This document shows, in pieces, positions 25,496 to 35,040 of a stretch of 64,000 nt of DNA. Position numbers and translations under genes: made by a program. Origin of the DNA: Phyllobacterium trifolii (GTDB lineage Bacteria > Pseudomonadota > Alphaproteobacteria > Rhizobiales > Rhizobiaceae); NCBI RefSeq assembly GCF_014192095.1, contig NZ_JACHXN010000006.1, positions 124,001 through 188,000 of the forward strand, read 5' to 3'. Each line of letters opens with the position of its first letter. The stretch's first letter is position 1. The notes under the pieces were generated by a model, which saw only the letters and a list, made by a program, of their open reading frames with translations, did not search any database and was not told the origin of the DNA.

Positions 25496-27172
25496 ATGTC
25501 TGATAAGCATCGAAATGCAATTCTCCACCCCAACCGGCGTCAGGCACTCGCCATGATGGGCATGGTTGGTGCAACTGGCCTGGTCATGCCGGGGATTCTT
25601 GGAAGAGATAGAGCCTATGCCGCTCCGCCCTCAGCGCCCAAGGGACAGGTGATTATCGGCTTCTCGCAGGAACCTACAGTATTCAATCCGCATATGCTGC
25701 ATATCGAGGTCGATGAGGGTATCCATTTCAGCGTTTTCGATCCGCTATTCAACGTCGACCCGGAAGGGAAGTTTACGCCCGCCCTGGCCGTTGAAGTCCC
25801 GACAGTCGAGAACGGCGGTATCTCCGCCGATGGCCTCAACTGGAAGGTGAAGCTCCGCGACGGCGTGAAGTGGCATGACGGCAAGCCTTTCACCGCCGAC
25901 GATGTAAAATTCACGCTCGATCTCGTCGTCGACAAGGATTTCCGTAGCGCGCGGCGCGCCGGCCACGACCAGGTACGTGACATCAAGGTTGTTTCGCCAA
26001 CGGAAATCACTTGGCGTATGGAAAAGCCATATGCGCCCTACGCTTCCATCCTCGCGGCGACGTTTATCGTGCCGAAACACATCCTGGAGCCGGAAAAGGA
26101 CAGGAACACGGCACCATTCAACAATGCGCCCGTTGGCACGGGACCATTCAAATGGGTCGAACGCGTCGCAGGTGATCACATCGAGCTCGCCGCCAACGCT
26201 GATTATTATGGCGACGGTCCTTATCTCGAACGGGTCATATACAAATACATTCCAGATCTCACCGTCCTCTACACTCAGTTCAAAACAGGCGATATCGATG
26301 TGACCGGCTTGCAGTGGATCACTCCTGACCACTACGACGAGGCGAAAGCGCTGGAAGGCAAGGAGGTTCAGGTCGTTCCAGGCGCCACCGTGGAGTCGGT
26401 CACGTTCAACATGGAGAAGCCGCAGTTCAAGGATCCAGCCGTGCGTCAGGCGCTTTATTACGCGCTGGACAAGACCACTATCATCGATGCGCTTTACTAT
26501 GGCTTGCCGGCTCCAACCGAAACCTACATGCCGCAGCAATCCTTCTACTTCAATACAGACTTGCCGAAGCACGAGTTTGATATCGAGAAGGCCAAAAAGC
26601 TGCTCGACGATGCCGGTTGGAAGCCGGGTGAGGACGGTATTCGCGCCAAGGATGGCGTGCGTCTCTCGTTCACCAATTCGACGACGGCTGGCAACCACAT
26701 CCGCGAACAGGTCCAGCAGTTCATGCAGCAGTCCTTCAAGGATATCGGCGTCGAGATGACAATCTCAAATTTGCCGCCTGCGGTCATGTGGGGTGAATAC
26801 TGGATGCAGTCCAAATTCGATTCCGTGGTCGTCGGTATTAATTTCCTTACCGGAGCAGATCCAGATTCGTCGGATTATTTCCTTTCGACATCCATCAACG
26901 CCAAGGGTGGTGCAGGCCAAAACACCTCGCAATATTCCAGTCCGGAAGTCGACAAGCTGCTTGGTGAAGGCGGGCGCGTCTTCGTTCCAGAAGAACGCAA
27001 GAAGGCCTACCTCAAGATCCAGGAGATCATTCGCAATGATCTGCCTCTTTTGCCGATCTTCCAGTACGCCACGGTCCGAGGCCGCAAGAAGGGCATGACC
27101 GGTTTTGCGCCAAACGTGAACAATCGGATCGACTCCTGGAACGTCGGGACCTGGTACTGGGAGCAGGCATAG
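25496..27172 (+). CDS. Peptide-type ABC transporter substrate-binding protein (SBP_bac_5), Tat signal
   Basis: 558 residues. The N-terminus holds a twin-arginine signal (NRRQALAMMG, Arg14-Arg15) and a likely cleavage after AYA near residue 43, so it is exported folded. The mature protein shows DppA/OppA features: LNWKVKLRDGVKWHDGKPFTADDVKFTL, NAPVGTGPFKWVE and DPAVRQALYYALDKTTI. It captures an oligopeptide or similar compound for the two permeases that follow. Confidence 0.9.
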   Translation: MSDKHRNAILHPNRRQALAMMGMVGATGLVMPGILGRDRAYAAPPSAPKGQVIIGFSQEPTVFNPHMLHIEVDEGIHFSVFDPLFNVDPEGKFTPALAVEVPTVENGGISADGLNWKVKLRDGVKWHDGKPFTADDVKFTLDLVVDKDFRSARRAGHDQVRDIKVVSPTEITWRMEKPYAPYASILAATFIVPKHILEPEKDRNTAPFNNAPVGTGPFKWVERVAGDHIELAANADYYGDGPYLERVIYKYIPDLTVLYTQFKTGDIDVTGLQWITPDHYDEAKALEGKEVQVVPGATVESVTFNMEKPQFKDPAVRQALYYALDKTTIIDALYYGLPAPTETYMPQQSFYFNTDLPKHEFDIEKAKKLLDDAGWKPGEDGIRAKDGVRLSFTNSTTAGNHIREQVQQFMQQSFKDIGVEMTISNLPPAVMWGEYWMQSKFDSVVVGINFLTGADPDSSDYFLSTSINAKGGAGQNTSQYSSPEVDKLLGEGGRVFVPEERKKAYLKIQEIIRNDLPLLPIFQYATVRGRKKGMTGFAPNVNNRIDSWNVGTWYWEQA

Positions 27173-27178
27173 GATCTG

Positions 27179-27210
27179 CAGGGCCAGGGCGGCGACGCTC
27201 CCTGGCCCTG
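27179..27210 (+). other. Intercistronic hairpin after binding-protein gene
   Basis: Perfect 11-bp inverted repeat CAGGGCCAGGG / CCCTGGCCCTG with a 10-nt loop, 7 bp after the binding-protein stop and before the permease at 27245. It probably stabilises the upstream mRNA or attenuates read-through. Confidence 0.7.
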
Positions 27211-27244
27211 TCCTGCCTTCGAACCGCTATCGGAGATCGACGCA

Positions 27245-28195
27245 ATGACACGCTACATATTGAACAGGCTCGGACAAAGCCTTGTGCTGCTCGTACTGGT
27301 ATCCATGATCGGCTTCGCCGTGCTGAATCTGGCACCGGGCGGTCCGTTGTCGCAATTTGCGCTGACGCCTGGCATGACCCAGGCAGACCTTGATCGAATC
27401 TCTGCGCAAATGGGCCTCGATCGGCCACTGGTCGTGCAATATGCGGACTGGTTCTGGCGCTTGCTGCGCGGCGATTGGGGGAGGTCGTTCAGAGACAGCC
27501 GCCCTGTTCTCGATGTCATTGGTGGTCACTTCGGTGCTACTTTGCTGCTCATGGGTACAGCAACGGTTATTTCTGTCACCATCGGGACTTGGGTCGGCAT
27601 TAAGGGAGCAACCAAGCGCTACTCCATTTTTGATTACGCGGCGACAGTTGGCGCCATGGTGGCGCTGTCGATTCCGACGTTCTGGTTTGGACTTGTTGCG
27701 ATTTACATTTTCTCATTGAAGCTCGGTTGGCTGCCGGCGGGCAATATGTACACGATCGGCAATGGTTCGTTCCTGGACTATGCCATCCATCTCATTATGC
27801 CAGCCATGGTCCTGGCGTTGGTCGACGTGGCGGTGTGGAGCCGCTACATGCGCACCGCGACGCTTGATGTGATCAATCAGGATTTCGTTCGTACGGCGCG
27901 AGCCAAAGGCATGACGCCGCGGCGCGTATTGATGAAGCATGTCGTCGGCAACGCTCTGTTGCCGATGATAACCTTGGCGGGATTACAAGTGCCAACGCTC
28001 CTCGGCGGAGCGCTCGTCACAGAGACGGTGTTTACCTGGCCGGGGATGGGACGCCTGTTTCTCGATAGCCTCGGCTATCAGGATTACCCGGTGGTGATGG
28101 GTCTCCTTATGTTTTCGGCGATTCTCGTTCTTCTGAGCAACCTCGCGGCAGATTTGCTTACGGCATTCGTCGATCCGCGCATTCGGCTGACATAG
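27245..28195 (+). CDS. Peptide-type ABC transporter permease (DppB type)
   Basis: 316 residues. The N-terminal hydrophobic segment RLGQSLVLLVLVSMIGFAVLNLAPGGP and the cytoplasmic loop [27 protein letters not shown] are diagnostic of DppB/OppB. Several membrane helices end with ETVFTWPGMGRLFLDSL. It forms a heterodimeric channel with the next gene (10 bp apart). Confidence 0.92.
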   Translation: MTRYILNRLGQSLVLLVLVSMIGFAVLNLAPGGPLSQFALTPGMTQADLDRISAQMGLDRPLVVQYADWFWRLLRGDWGRSFRDSRPVLDVIGGHFGATLLLMGTATVISVTIGTWVGIKGATKRYSIFDYAATVGAMVALSIPTFWFGLVAIYIFSLKLGWLPAGNMYTIGNGSFLDYAIHLIMPAMVLALVDVAVWSRYMRTATLDVINQDFVRTARAKGMTPRRVLMKHVVGNALLPMITLAGLQVPTLLGGALVTETVFTWPGMGRLFLDSLGYQDYPVVMGLLMFSAILVLLSNLAADLLTAFVDPRIRLT

Positions 28196-28205
28196 GGAGA
28201 TCGCG

Positions 28206-29093
28206 ATGTCTGTTTCCTCAACGCCCATCAATCGCCCCATAAAGTCCGGCTGGTGGAACAGCCGGACCTTCAGGCGGTTTGTGCGGCACCGGCTCGCGGC
28301 ACTTGGTGTCGTGATGGTGATCCTGTTGACGCTGGCCTGCGTCATCGGGCCATATCTCCTCCCATACAATGATCTTTATATCGATCTTCGCGCGCGATTT
28401 TCTCCACCGCTTACCGGCTATCATTTTCTCGGAACAGACCCCTTGGGTCGTGACATCGCGGCGCGCTTGTTGATGGCGGGCAGGATATCGATGCTTGTCG
28501 GTTTTGCCGCAATGATCCTGAGCACGATGATTGGCGCAACGATCGGGGTCGTCGCAGGGTATTACGGCGGACGAATCGGCACTGTTCTCATGCGATTTGT
28601 CGATGCGGTCCTGTCCTTTCCCAGCATCTTCCTGCTTTTGGCGCTGGCTGCTTTCATCAAACCCAGCCCGATCATGATCACTGTAATCATCGCGATCACC
28701 AGCTGGATGGAAGTCGCACGTATCGTCGAGGCGGAAGTGCGCTCGCTGCGTGAGCGCGATTTTATCATGGCGGCACGGATGCTTGGCCTCAGCAATCGCT
28801 GGATCATGTTTCGCGAGCTGCTGCCGAATGCGATGGGACCGATCATCGTCGCCGCTACGCTGACCGTAGCCAGAGCCATACTCCTCGAAGCCTATGTGAG
28901 TTTCCTCGGCTACGGCATTCAGCCGCCACTTCCGAGCTGGGGCAATATGCTCAATGGAGCACAGCAATATCTGCAGTCTGCTCCCTGGCTGGCAATCGTC
29001 CCAGGTGTGGCGATAACGCTTGCCGTCACCAGTTTCAATTTCATCGGCGATGGCCTGCGCGACGCGCTCGATGCCCGCAGCGACTTGAACTAG
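28206..29093 (+). CDS. Peptide-type ABC transporter permease (DppC type)
   Basis: 295 residues. DppC/OppC features are TDPLGRDIAARLLMAGRISM, LRERDFIMAARMLGLSNRWIMFRELLPNAMGPI and the C-terminal [16 protein letters not shown]. It is the second channel subunit. The ATPase for this pair is not here but at 20999-22648. Confidence 0.92.
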   Translation: MSVSSTPINRPIKSGWWNSRTFRRFVRHRLAALGVVMVILLTLACVIGPYLLPYNDLYIDLRARFSPPLTGYHFLGTDPLGRDIAARLLMAGRISMLVGFAAMILSTMIGATIGVVAGYYGGRIGTVLMRFVDAVLSFPSIFLLLALAAFIKPSPIMITVIIAITSWMEVARIVEAEVRSLRERDFIMAARMLGLSNRWIMFRELLPNAMGPIIVAATLTVARAILLEAYVSFLGYGIQPPLPSWGNMLNGAQQYLQSAPWLAIVPGVAITLAVTSFNFIGDGLRDALDARSDLN

Positions 29094-29106
29094 GGGAGCA
29101 TGGACA

Positions 29107-30429
29107 GTGCCCAAATTCTCCCCCTTCGAAGCGACGCTCTGGTATGCGACAGCGGCACCTGCGCCAGAGACATCGAAGTTGGAGGGCACAATCAAGGCCG
29201 ATGTCTGCATCGTCGGCGGCGGTTACACGGGCTTGACGACTGCGCTGCAACTTGCGCGTTCGGGTGTAAAGGTCGTGCTCCTTGAGGCACAGGAGATCGG
29301 GTTTGGCGGCTCTGGCCGGAATGCCGGACACTGCACCCCGACGTTCACGCATTATAGTTTGCCGGAACTTCGCAGGATGCTGGGCGAGCCTTGGGCCGAG
29401 CGACTGATACAGCGTCAAACCCGTGCGAATGATCGCGTGGCGGAGATGATCTCGCGTTATGGCATCGATTGCGAATGGCAGCAGAACGGGTATGTCATGG
29501 GCGCGCATACGCCGAGTGCAATGGCAACCATCGAAGAAAAGGCGCGGGACTATAACACCGTGGGTGCGAAGACTCGCGTTCTGGACAAGAGCGAAGTCGA
29601 GACGATAACTGGCAGCCCGCGGTTCCATGGCGGCTGGTTTCATTCCGAAGCCGGGCATCTCAATGCACTTGGATATGCACGTGGACTGGCACGCGCCGTG
29701 ATCTCGGAAGGCGGTGCGATCCATACGCATTCGGCTGTTGCAACGGTTGAGCGCGAGGGTGGAGGATGGGCGGTCAAAACGTCCGAAGGCCGCGTCATCG
29801 CGCACAAGGTCATCTTTGGTACCGGCGCCTATACGGTCGGTGGCTGGCCAGGCTTGGACAACACATTCAAGATTCAGCGCGTCTTCGTGGCCGCGACACA
29901 GCCCCTGAGCGAAGATACACGTAGAACCATTCTACCCCAGAACACGACCATCCACGATGGGCGCGGCGACATCTTCGTCTATAAATACGATGCCGAAGGT
30001 CGCATTGTCGCTTCGATGTTCCCGATGGGGCGACGGGGTAGGGACGTGCCCTATACCAAACAGGTGATGGCTGACCGGCTCAAATGGCTTCATCCGCAAA
30101 TCGATCGAGACATCCGCTGGGATTATTTCTGGTTTGGCGAACTTGACATGCAATACCGTACGGTTCCGCGCCTGTACGATCTGGCTCCGGGTGTCGTCGC
30201 GCTGACCGGACTGTCCGGGCGCGGCGTGCCGACCGGGAGCATGCTAGGCGGCGTTTTGTCGGAATGGGCCCTGGGCGTGCCTGACAGGGATTTGGCGCTC
30301 AAGCTTGAGCCGCTGACGGCGGCGCCGTTTTACATGAATTTTGGACCGCAACTGACGCTACGCTATTACCGCGTCAGGGATTGGCTCACCGCGAAGCGGG
30401 ACCGCGCCGCACTGCCACCGCACGCCTGA
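29107..30429 (+). CDS. FAD-dependent oxidoreductase (DAO family, second)
   Basis: 440 residues from a GTG start at 29107. The FAD motif ADVCIVGGGYTGLTTALQLARSG (about residues 31-53) and GGSGRNAGHC indicate the gamma-glutamylputrescine/DAO-type oxidoreductase group; a C-terminal GLSGRGVPTGSMLG closes the FAD site. It follows the DppC-type permease by 13 bp. Two DAO enzymes in one cluster suggest successive oxidations, or oxidation of two imported amines. Confidence 0.86.
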   Translation: MPKFSPFEATLWYATAAPAPETSKLEGTIKADVCIVGGGYTGLTTALQLARSGVKVVLLEAQEIGFGGSGRNAGHCTPTFTHYSLPELRRMLGEPWAERLIQRQTRANDRVAEMISRYGIDCEWQQNGYVMGAHTPSAMATIEEKARDYNTVGAKTRVLDKSEVETITGSPRFHGGWFHSEAGHLNALGYARGLARAVISEGGAIHTHSAVATVEREGGGWAVKTSEGRVIAHKVIFGTGAYTVGGWPGLDNTFKIQRVFVAATQPLSEDTRRTILPQNTTIHDGRGDIFVYKYDAEGRIVASMFPMGRRGRDVPYTKQVMADRLKWLHPQIDRDIRWDYFWFGELDMQYRTVPRLYDLAPGVVALTGLSGRGVPTGSMLGGVLSEWALGVPDRDLALKLEPLTAAPFYMNFGPQLTLRYYRVRDWLTAKRDRAALPPHA

Positions 30430-30460
30430 CGCAGGCCGCATCGGCATTCGGTCGGGCTTA

Positions 30461-30497
30461 ATTGTCGACAATTTACAATGATTGTTGACAATTTACA
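30461..30497 (+). promoter_or_regulatory. Tandem GntR/FCD operator upstream of the MmgE-TctCBA operon
   Basis: Two direct copies, ATTGTCGACAATTTACA (30461-30477) and ATTGTTGACAATTTACA (30481-30497), 20 bp apart and differing at one base, about 70 bp upstream of the MmgE/PrpD start at 30568. Each contains the palindromic core ATTGT-n2-ACAAT, typical of FCD-family GntR sites. The same element occurs at 41701 and near 46450. Confidence 0.72.
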
Positions 30498-30567
30498 TTC
30501 TACATCCTAGTTTTCTGACGGCGCAATATCTCGCCAAACTTTGCATATTCATCAGGAGACAAGACGC

Positions 30568-32013
30568 GTGAATTTATCTTCCGACATCACGGCACAGGCC
30601 ATACGTTTTATCGAACGCACGACCTATGAGGACCTGCCGGAAGAAGCGCTTGTCGTCGGCCGCCGCTGCATGGTTGACACCGTCGGCCTCTATCTCGCAG
30701 GCAGTCGAGAAGCGTCTGTACGTATTCTTATCGAAGACGCCCTTGCTCAGGGAGGTCGTGAAGATGCGCCTTTGCCGGGCAACGGGTCGGCGAGGGTGCC
30801 CGCATCACTGGCCGCTCGCGTTTGGGGGACTGCCGGGCATGCTCACGATTGGGACGATACACAAGTCTCCCATGATCCGGCTCATATCTATGGTCTGCTG
30901 ACCCACCCCTCCGTTCCACCCCTTACTGCTGCGCTGATCATTGCCAGCGAAAAACGCAATGTGGATGGTCGGGACCTCATGCTCGCCTTCCAGCTCGGAT
31001 TCGAAGTCGAGTGTAAGATTGCCGAATGGATGAAGCCGCGTCACTATCGCCGCGGACATCATACGAGCGGTACGGTTGGCACCTTTGGCGCAGCTGTTGC
31101 CGCTGCCAAGCTTCTAGGATTGACCGGAGACAAGCTCGCCCACGCACTCGGACTGGCGGCAAGTTTTGCCGCCGGTATCCGTGTCAATTTTGGCACCATG
31201 ACCAAGCCGCTTCATGTCGGACGTGCCTGCGAGAACGGTGTCACGGCGGCACGTCTCGCTGCAGCTGGTTTCGAAGCGGATCCGGCCGCACTCGACGGTC
31301 CCTGGGGCTTCTTTTCCGTCATGGGCGAGGGCTTTGATGAGGACAAAACCGTGGCCGGTTTCGCTGCTCCTTTGACCATTATCGAGCCCGGCGTCAGCAT
31401 CAAGCCATACCCGTCGGGTATTCTCACCCACCAATCCATGGATGCGATGCTGAAGCTGGTCCTGGATCACGATCTGAAACCTCAAGAGGTCGAACGCATC
31501 CGCTTCTTTGCCGGCAAAAATATCATCGAGCCTATTCGCTATCCCATAGCGCAGAATCATCTCCAGGCTAAATTTTCGATGCCCGCTTTGCTTGCGATGA
31601 TTGTACTGTGCCGCCGCGCCAGTCACCATGAGTTCGAGGACGCGTTTGTAGCCGGAAACGCCATGCAGGACCTGCAAGCTCGTACGGATGTCATCAACGA
31701 TCTTAAGATTGATGCGCTCGGTTATGACAAGATCCGCTCGCGTATCGAGGTGATCACCAAGGACGGGCGTACCTTGATCCAATGGGCCGATGAGCGCTAC
31801 CGCGGCGGGCCTTCCAACCCGATCAGCGACACTGGACTTGATGATAAATTCCGCATGTGCGCCGAGGGTGTGATCGATGGTGGCAGCCAGAGTGAGGTTT
31901 TGGCCCTTGTGCGCAGCATTGATAAGGGCGCGGATGTTAAACGCCTCATTGGACTGATCAGCGGCGAACGGGAACGCGTTACTGATGACTTGAAGAGAGG
32001 GAAGCCGTTCTAA
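30568..32013 (+). CDS. MmgE/PrpD family protein (first)
   Basis: 481 residues from GTG 30568 with CAGGAG upstream. MmgE/PrpD features: THPSVPPLTAALI, EVECKIAEWMKPRHY, GTVGTFGAAVAAAKLLGL, GTMTKPLHVGRACENG and NHLQAKFSM. The family includes 2-methylcitrate dehydratase, cis-aconitate decarboxylase and iminodisuccinate epimerase, all acting on di/tricarboxylates. It is close to the third copy at 44971. It starts the operon that continues with TctC. Confidence 0.88.
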   Translation: MNLSSDITAQAIRFIERTTYEDLPEEALVVGRRCMVDTVGLYLAGSREASVRILIEDALAQGGREDAPLPGNGSARVPASLAARVWGTAGHAHDWDDTQVSHDPAHIYGLLTHPSVPPLTAALIIASEKRNVDGRDLMLAFQLGFEVECKIAEWMKPRHYRRGHHTSGTVGTFGAAVAAAKLLGLTGDKLAHALGLAASFAAGIRVNFGTMTKPLHVGRACENGVTAARLAAAGFEADPAALDGPWGFFSVMGEGFDEDKTVAGFAAPLTIIEPGVSIKPYPSGILTHQSMDAMLKLVLDHDLKPQEVERIRFFAGKNIIEPIRYPIAQNHLQAKFSMPALLAMIVLCRRASHHEFEDAFVAGNAMQDLQARTDVINDLKIDALGYDKIRSRIEVITKDGRTLIQWADERYRGGPSNPISDTGLDDKFRMCAEGVIDGGSQSEVLALVRSIDKGADVKRLIGLISGERERVTDDLKRGKPF

Positions 32014-32042
32014 AGAAACGGTACTTGAAAGGGAGAGAGACA

Positions 32043-33011
32043 ATGAATTTTATCAAATCGATCGGCGTGGCGGCGCTCGGCCTTGCCACTGCCGCTATCT
32101 TATCCAGCGCAGCGGCCAAAGCTGACCCGCTGCCCTATCCCAATAAGGTTGTGACGCTGGTGACCCATTCCAGCCCTGGCGGCGGCAGTGACGTCTTTCT
32201 GCGCGAAATGACGAAATACCTGGGCAAGTATATCGGCGCTACCTTTATCGTGGAAAATGTTCAAGGCGGCAGTGGCGCGAAGGCCATGGCACGCGTTGCG
32301 ACAGCGCCAGCCGACGGAAGCGTCTTTTATGCGACCACACCGACCTATATCTACACGTCGCTGATGAGCAAGCCGCAGAATACATACAAGGACATGGATC
32401 CGCTGGTGAATATCTTCGCCGATAGCGAGGTGATTTACACACGGACGGATGGACCTTTCAAGTCACTGAAAGACGTCATCGACCATGCAAAGAAGGAACG
32501 CGGGCGTTGGGGCGCGGCCAATCCCGCATCGCTGGAACGTCAGGCAGCCGAGCAACTGAAGAAGGCAGCAGGCGTCACGCCTGCAATCGTTACCCACGAG
32601 GGTGGCGGCGACATGATGCTGAATGTTCTGAACGGCACACTCGATATCGGTATTGGAGAAATCCAGGAATTGCGCTCGCAGCTCGATGCCGGCAAGATCA
32701 CTTTGCTTGCCACCTTCAATCCTGAACGCATTACCGAGAAGCCGGATGTACCAACTGTGAAGGAATCGGGTTTCGACGTCAGTCTCGTAAAGTTCCGCGG
32801 CCTCGCGGGTCCCAAAGGTATCCCGGAGGCCACAACTGCTATTTGGGATGAAGCCGTGAAGAAGCTGCTTGAAGATCCGGATTACAAGAAGGCCTATACC
32901 GAAGAAGTGCTCGTCCCTCAGTTTATCGCACACAAGAACTATCCGGCTTTCATAGATAATTTTGGATCGACAACTGAGGCGTTTCTGAAGTCGACAGGCG
33001 CCATCAAATAA
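32043..33011 (+). CDS. tctC: Tripartite tricarboxylate transporter substrate-binding protein (TctC/Bug)
   Basis: 322 residues from ATG 32043 with an AGGGAGAGA ribosome site. A Sec signal (ends near AKA) precedes YPNKVVTLVTHSSPGGGSDVFLREM, the TctC/Bug signature for a carboxylate-binding pocket. It captures an organic acid in the periplasm for TctAB. It follows the MmgE/PrpD gene in one operon. Confidence 0.92.
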   Translation: MNFIKSIGVAALGLATAAILSSAAAKADPLPYPNKVVTLVTHSSPGGGSDVFLREMTKYLGKYIGATFIVENVQGGSGAKAMARVATAPADGSVFYATTPTYIYTSLMSKPQNTYKDMDPLVNIFADSEVIYTRTDGPFKSLKDVIDHAKKERGRWGAANPASLERQAAEQLKKAAGVTPAIVTHEGGGDMMLNVLNGTLDIGIGEIQELRSQLDAGKITLLATFNPERITEKPDVPTVKESGFDVSLVKFRGLAGPKGIPEATTAIWDEAVKKLLEDPDYKKAYTEEVLVPQFIAHKNYPAFIDNFGSTTEAFLKSTGAIK

Positions 33012-33020
33012 TAGCGCGAG

Positions 33021-33045
33021 GGGATCGGCCGCGTGGGCCGGTCCC
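33021..33045 (+). other. Intercistronic hairpin after tctC
   Basis: GGGATCGGCC / GGCCGGTCCC, a 10-bp stem with one G-U pair and a 5-nt loop, 9 bp after the tctC stop and before tctB. It fits differential expression of binding protein over membrane subunits. Confidence 0.62.
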
Positions 33046-33067
33046 TGTAGCGTATGAGGGCCACCCT

Positions 33068-33544
33068 ATGAACAAAGATCTTATCAGCGGCGTTGTTCTT
33101 CTTGCCGTCTCCGGGACGTATTATGCCTGGTCCAGTCAAATCGCCGATAGCACCCTGTCCGATGAAGTGGGTGCCACGGGCTTGCCGCATGTGCTTTCCA
33201 TCATCCTTGCCATTCTTGGTGTCCTTTTGATTGCACGTGCCATACTCCTCAGACGAGCTCGCACGGTGACCGCAGCAGGCACTGATGATGACCAGGATGC
33301 CCACTTGCCCCGCGCCATCGGGTTTCTTCTGTTGGGCGCAGTCTATGTCTTTGTCCTTCCGTTTATCGGCTACGTCGCCGGTACCGCTCTCCTGATTGGC
33401 GCCGTCGCGCTCTATGAGGGCGCTCCTCGCAACTGGGTGGTGTTGGCAGCGGCAGTTGGTGGTGCGGTGTTCTACTGGGCAATTTTCGTCAAACTGCTCG
33501 GCGTCCATCAGCCGGTCGGCTCACTTTTTCAAGGAATGTTCTGA
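33068..33544 (+). CDS. tctB: Tripartite tricarboxylate transporter small membrane subunit
   Basis: 158-residue membrane protein with four hydrophobic stretches and the TctB layout; an internal segment GFLLLGAVYVFVLPFIGYVAGTALL is typical. Its stop overlaps the TctA start (TGATG). It assists the large subunit in secondary transport of the carboxylate. Confidence 0.88.
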   Translation: MNKDLISGVVLLAVSGTYYAWSSQIADSTLSDEVGATGLPHVLSIILAILGVLLIARAILLRRARTVTAAGTDDDQDAHLPRAIGFLLLGAVYVFVLPFIGYVAGTALLIGAVALYEGAPRNWVVLAAAVGGAVFYWAIFVKLLGVHQPVGSLFQGMF

Positions 33545-35040
33545 TGACCACATTCTGGGACATCATCTACCTGCTGACCGAGACCCCACTCTTCTTCGTT
33601 GCCATTGGCGGGCTTACCTGGGGCATTCTTGGTGGTGCTTTGCCGGGCATATCCGCGTCCATCACCATGGCGCTCGTTTTGCCCTTCACCTACACGATGG
33701 ACCCGGCTCAGGCGATTGCGCTGCTGGCATGTGTCTATATCGGTGCTGAATATGGCGGCTCGATCCCGGCTATTCTCATAAGGACGCCAGGAACCAACTC
33801 CTCGGCTGCCACGGTGATTGACGGCTATGAGATGAACCGGCAGGGGCGTGCCGGAGAGGCACTCGGCATCTCGCTGATGTCGGGCGTCGTTGGAAGCCTC
33901 TTTGGCCTCGCAATGCTGATTTTGCTGACCGAACCCCTATCCTGGCTGGCGCTGGCATTCACCCCGCCATCCTATTTCGGTCTCGGCATCCTCGGCCTCA
34001 GCGTCATCGCCTCCATGAGCGGAGGTTCATTGATCAAGGGCCTTGCAGCCGCGACCGTCGGATTGATGATCGCGACCGTTGGCACGGATCCGATCTCCGG
34101 CGTTACACGCTTCACCTTCGATATTCCCGATCTTCTTGGTGGTATTGAACCCGTACTGGTGATGGTTGGTCTGTTTGCACTTACCGAGCTCATGAGCCAA
34201 TCCGGGTCGTCAACCGTCCTGCAATTGAACGAGACGATCAGGATCAAGCTGCCAAGCTGGTCGATGATGAACAAGCTCAAGCGCTCGCAAACCATCGGCT
34301 GTATTCTTGGGTTGTTCGAGGGCCTGACCCCAGGTGGCGGTGGGTCCATCGCCGCGTTCATGTCCTACAACGAAGCAAAGCGCTGGTCGAAAACGCCGCA
34401 GCTTTTCGGCAAAGGCTCGGAGGAAGGCGTCGCAGCGCCGGAAGCTGCCAATAACACGGTGGCAAGTACGGCGCTGATCCCGCTGCTCAGCTTCGGCATC
34501 CCGAGCTCCAATTCTACAGCCGTCCTGCTTGGTGGCTTGCTGATGCATGGGCTGATCCCAGGCCCGCGCCTCTTCGAGCAGAGCGCACAGGTTATCGACA
34601 GTATCTATGTCGGCTCGTTCATCGCTATCATCGCGCAGATCGGTGTCGGCATGATCATCCTGCCTGCCTGTATCTGGCTGGTTAACAGGCCAAGGGCTTA
34701 TCGCGCCGGATTCATCTTTGCGCTAATCCTTTCGGGCATCTTCACGCTGAACAACAGCCTGTTCGATCTCGGCATTGCGCTTGCACTCGGCCTTGTTGGC
34801 TATCTTATGAGGATCGCGGGTTTCCCCGTGCTACCGATGATTCTCGGCGTCGTGCTTGGCCACATGGTGGAATCGAGCTATCGCCGTTCGCTCGTTCTGT
34901 CAGGCGGCGATCACATGATATTCCTTCAGGATCCGATTGCCGTTTGCTTGCTGTCGATCGCTCTTATCTTCGTCGTCTTTTCGCTCAGCCGCGAATTCCG
35001 CGACGCCCGCAAGACCAAAATCGAGGAAGCGCATTCATGA
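33544..35040 (+). CDS. tctA: Tripartite tricarboxylate transporter large membrane subunit
   Basis: 498 residues with about a dozen membrane segments. TctA motifs are GALPGISASITMALVLPFTY, AILIRTPGTNSSAATVIDGYEM and GGLLMHGLIPGPRLF. It forms the ion-coupled carboxylate channel. The last codons overlap the next gene start (ATGA), so the MmgE/PrpD gene downstream is in the same operon. Confidence 0.93.
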   Translation: MTTFWDIIYLLTETPLFFVAIGGLTWGILGGALPGISASITMALVLPFTYTMDPAQAIALLACVYIGAEYGGSIPAILIRTPGTNSSAATVIDGYEMNRQGRAGEALGISLMSGVVGSLFGLAMLILLTEPLSWLALAFTPPSYFGLGILGLSVIASMSGGSLIKGLAAATVGLMIATVGTDPISGVTRFTFDIPDLLGGIEPVLVMVGLFALTELMSQSGSSTVLQLNETIRIKLPSWSMMNKLKRSQTIGCILGLFEGLTPGGGGSIAAFMSYNEAKRWSKTPQLFGKGSEEGVAAPEAANNTVASTALIPLLSFGIPSSNSTAVLLGGLLMHGLIPGPRLFEQSAQVIDSIYVGSFIAIIAQIGVGMIILPACIWLVNRPRAYRAGFIFALILSGIFTLNNSLFDLGIALALGLVGYLMRIAGFPVLPMILGVVLGHMVESSYRRSLVLSGGDHMIFLQDPIAVCLLSIALIFVVFSLSREFRDARKTKIEEAHS

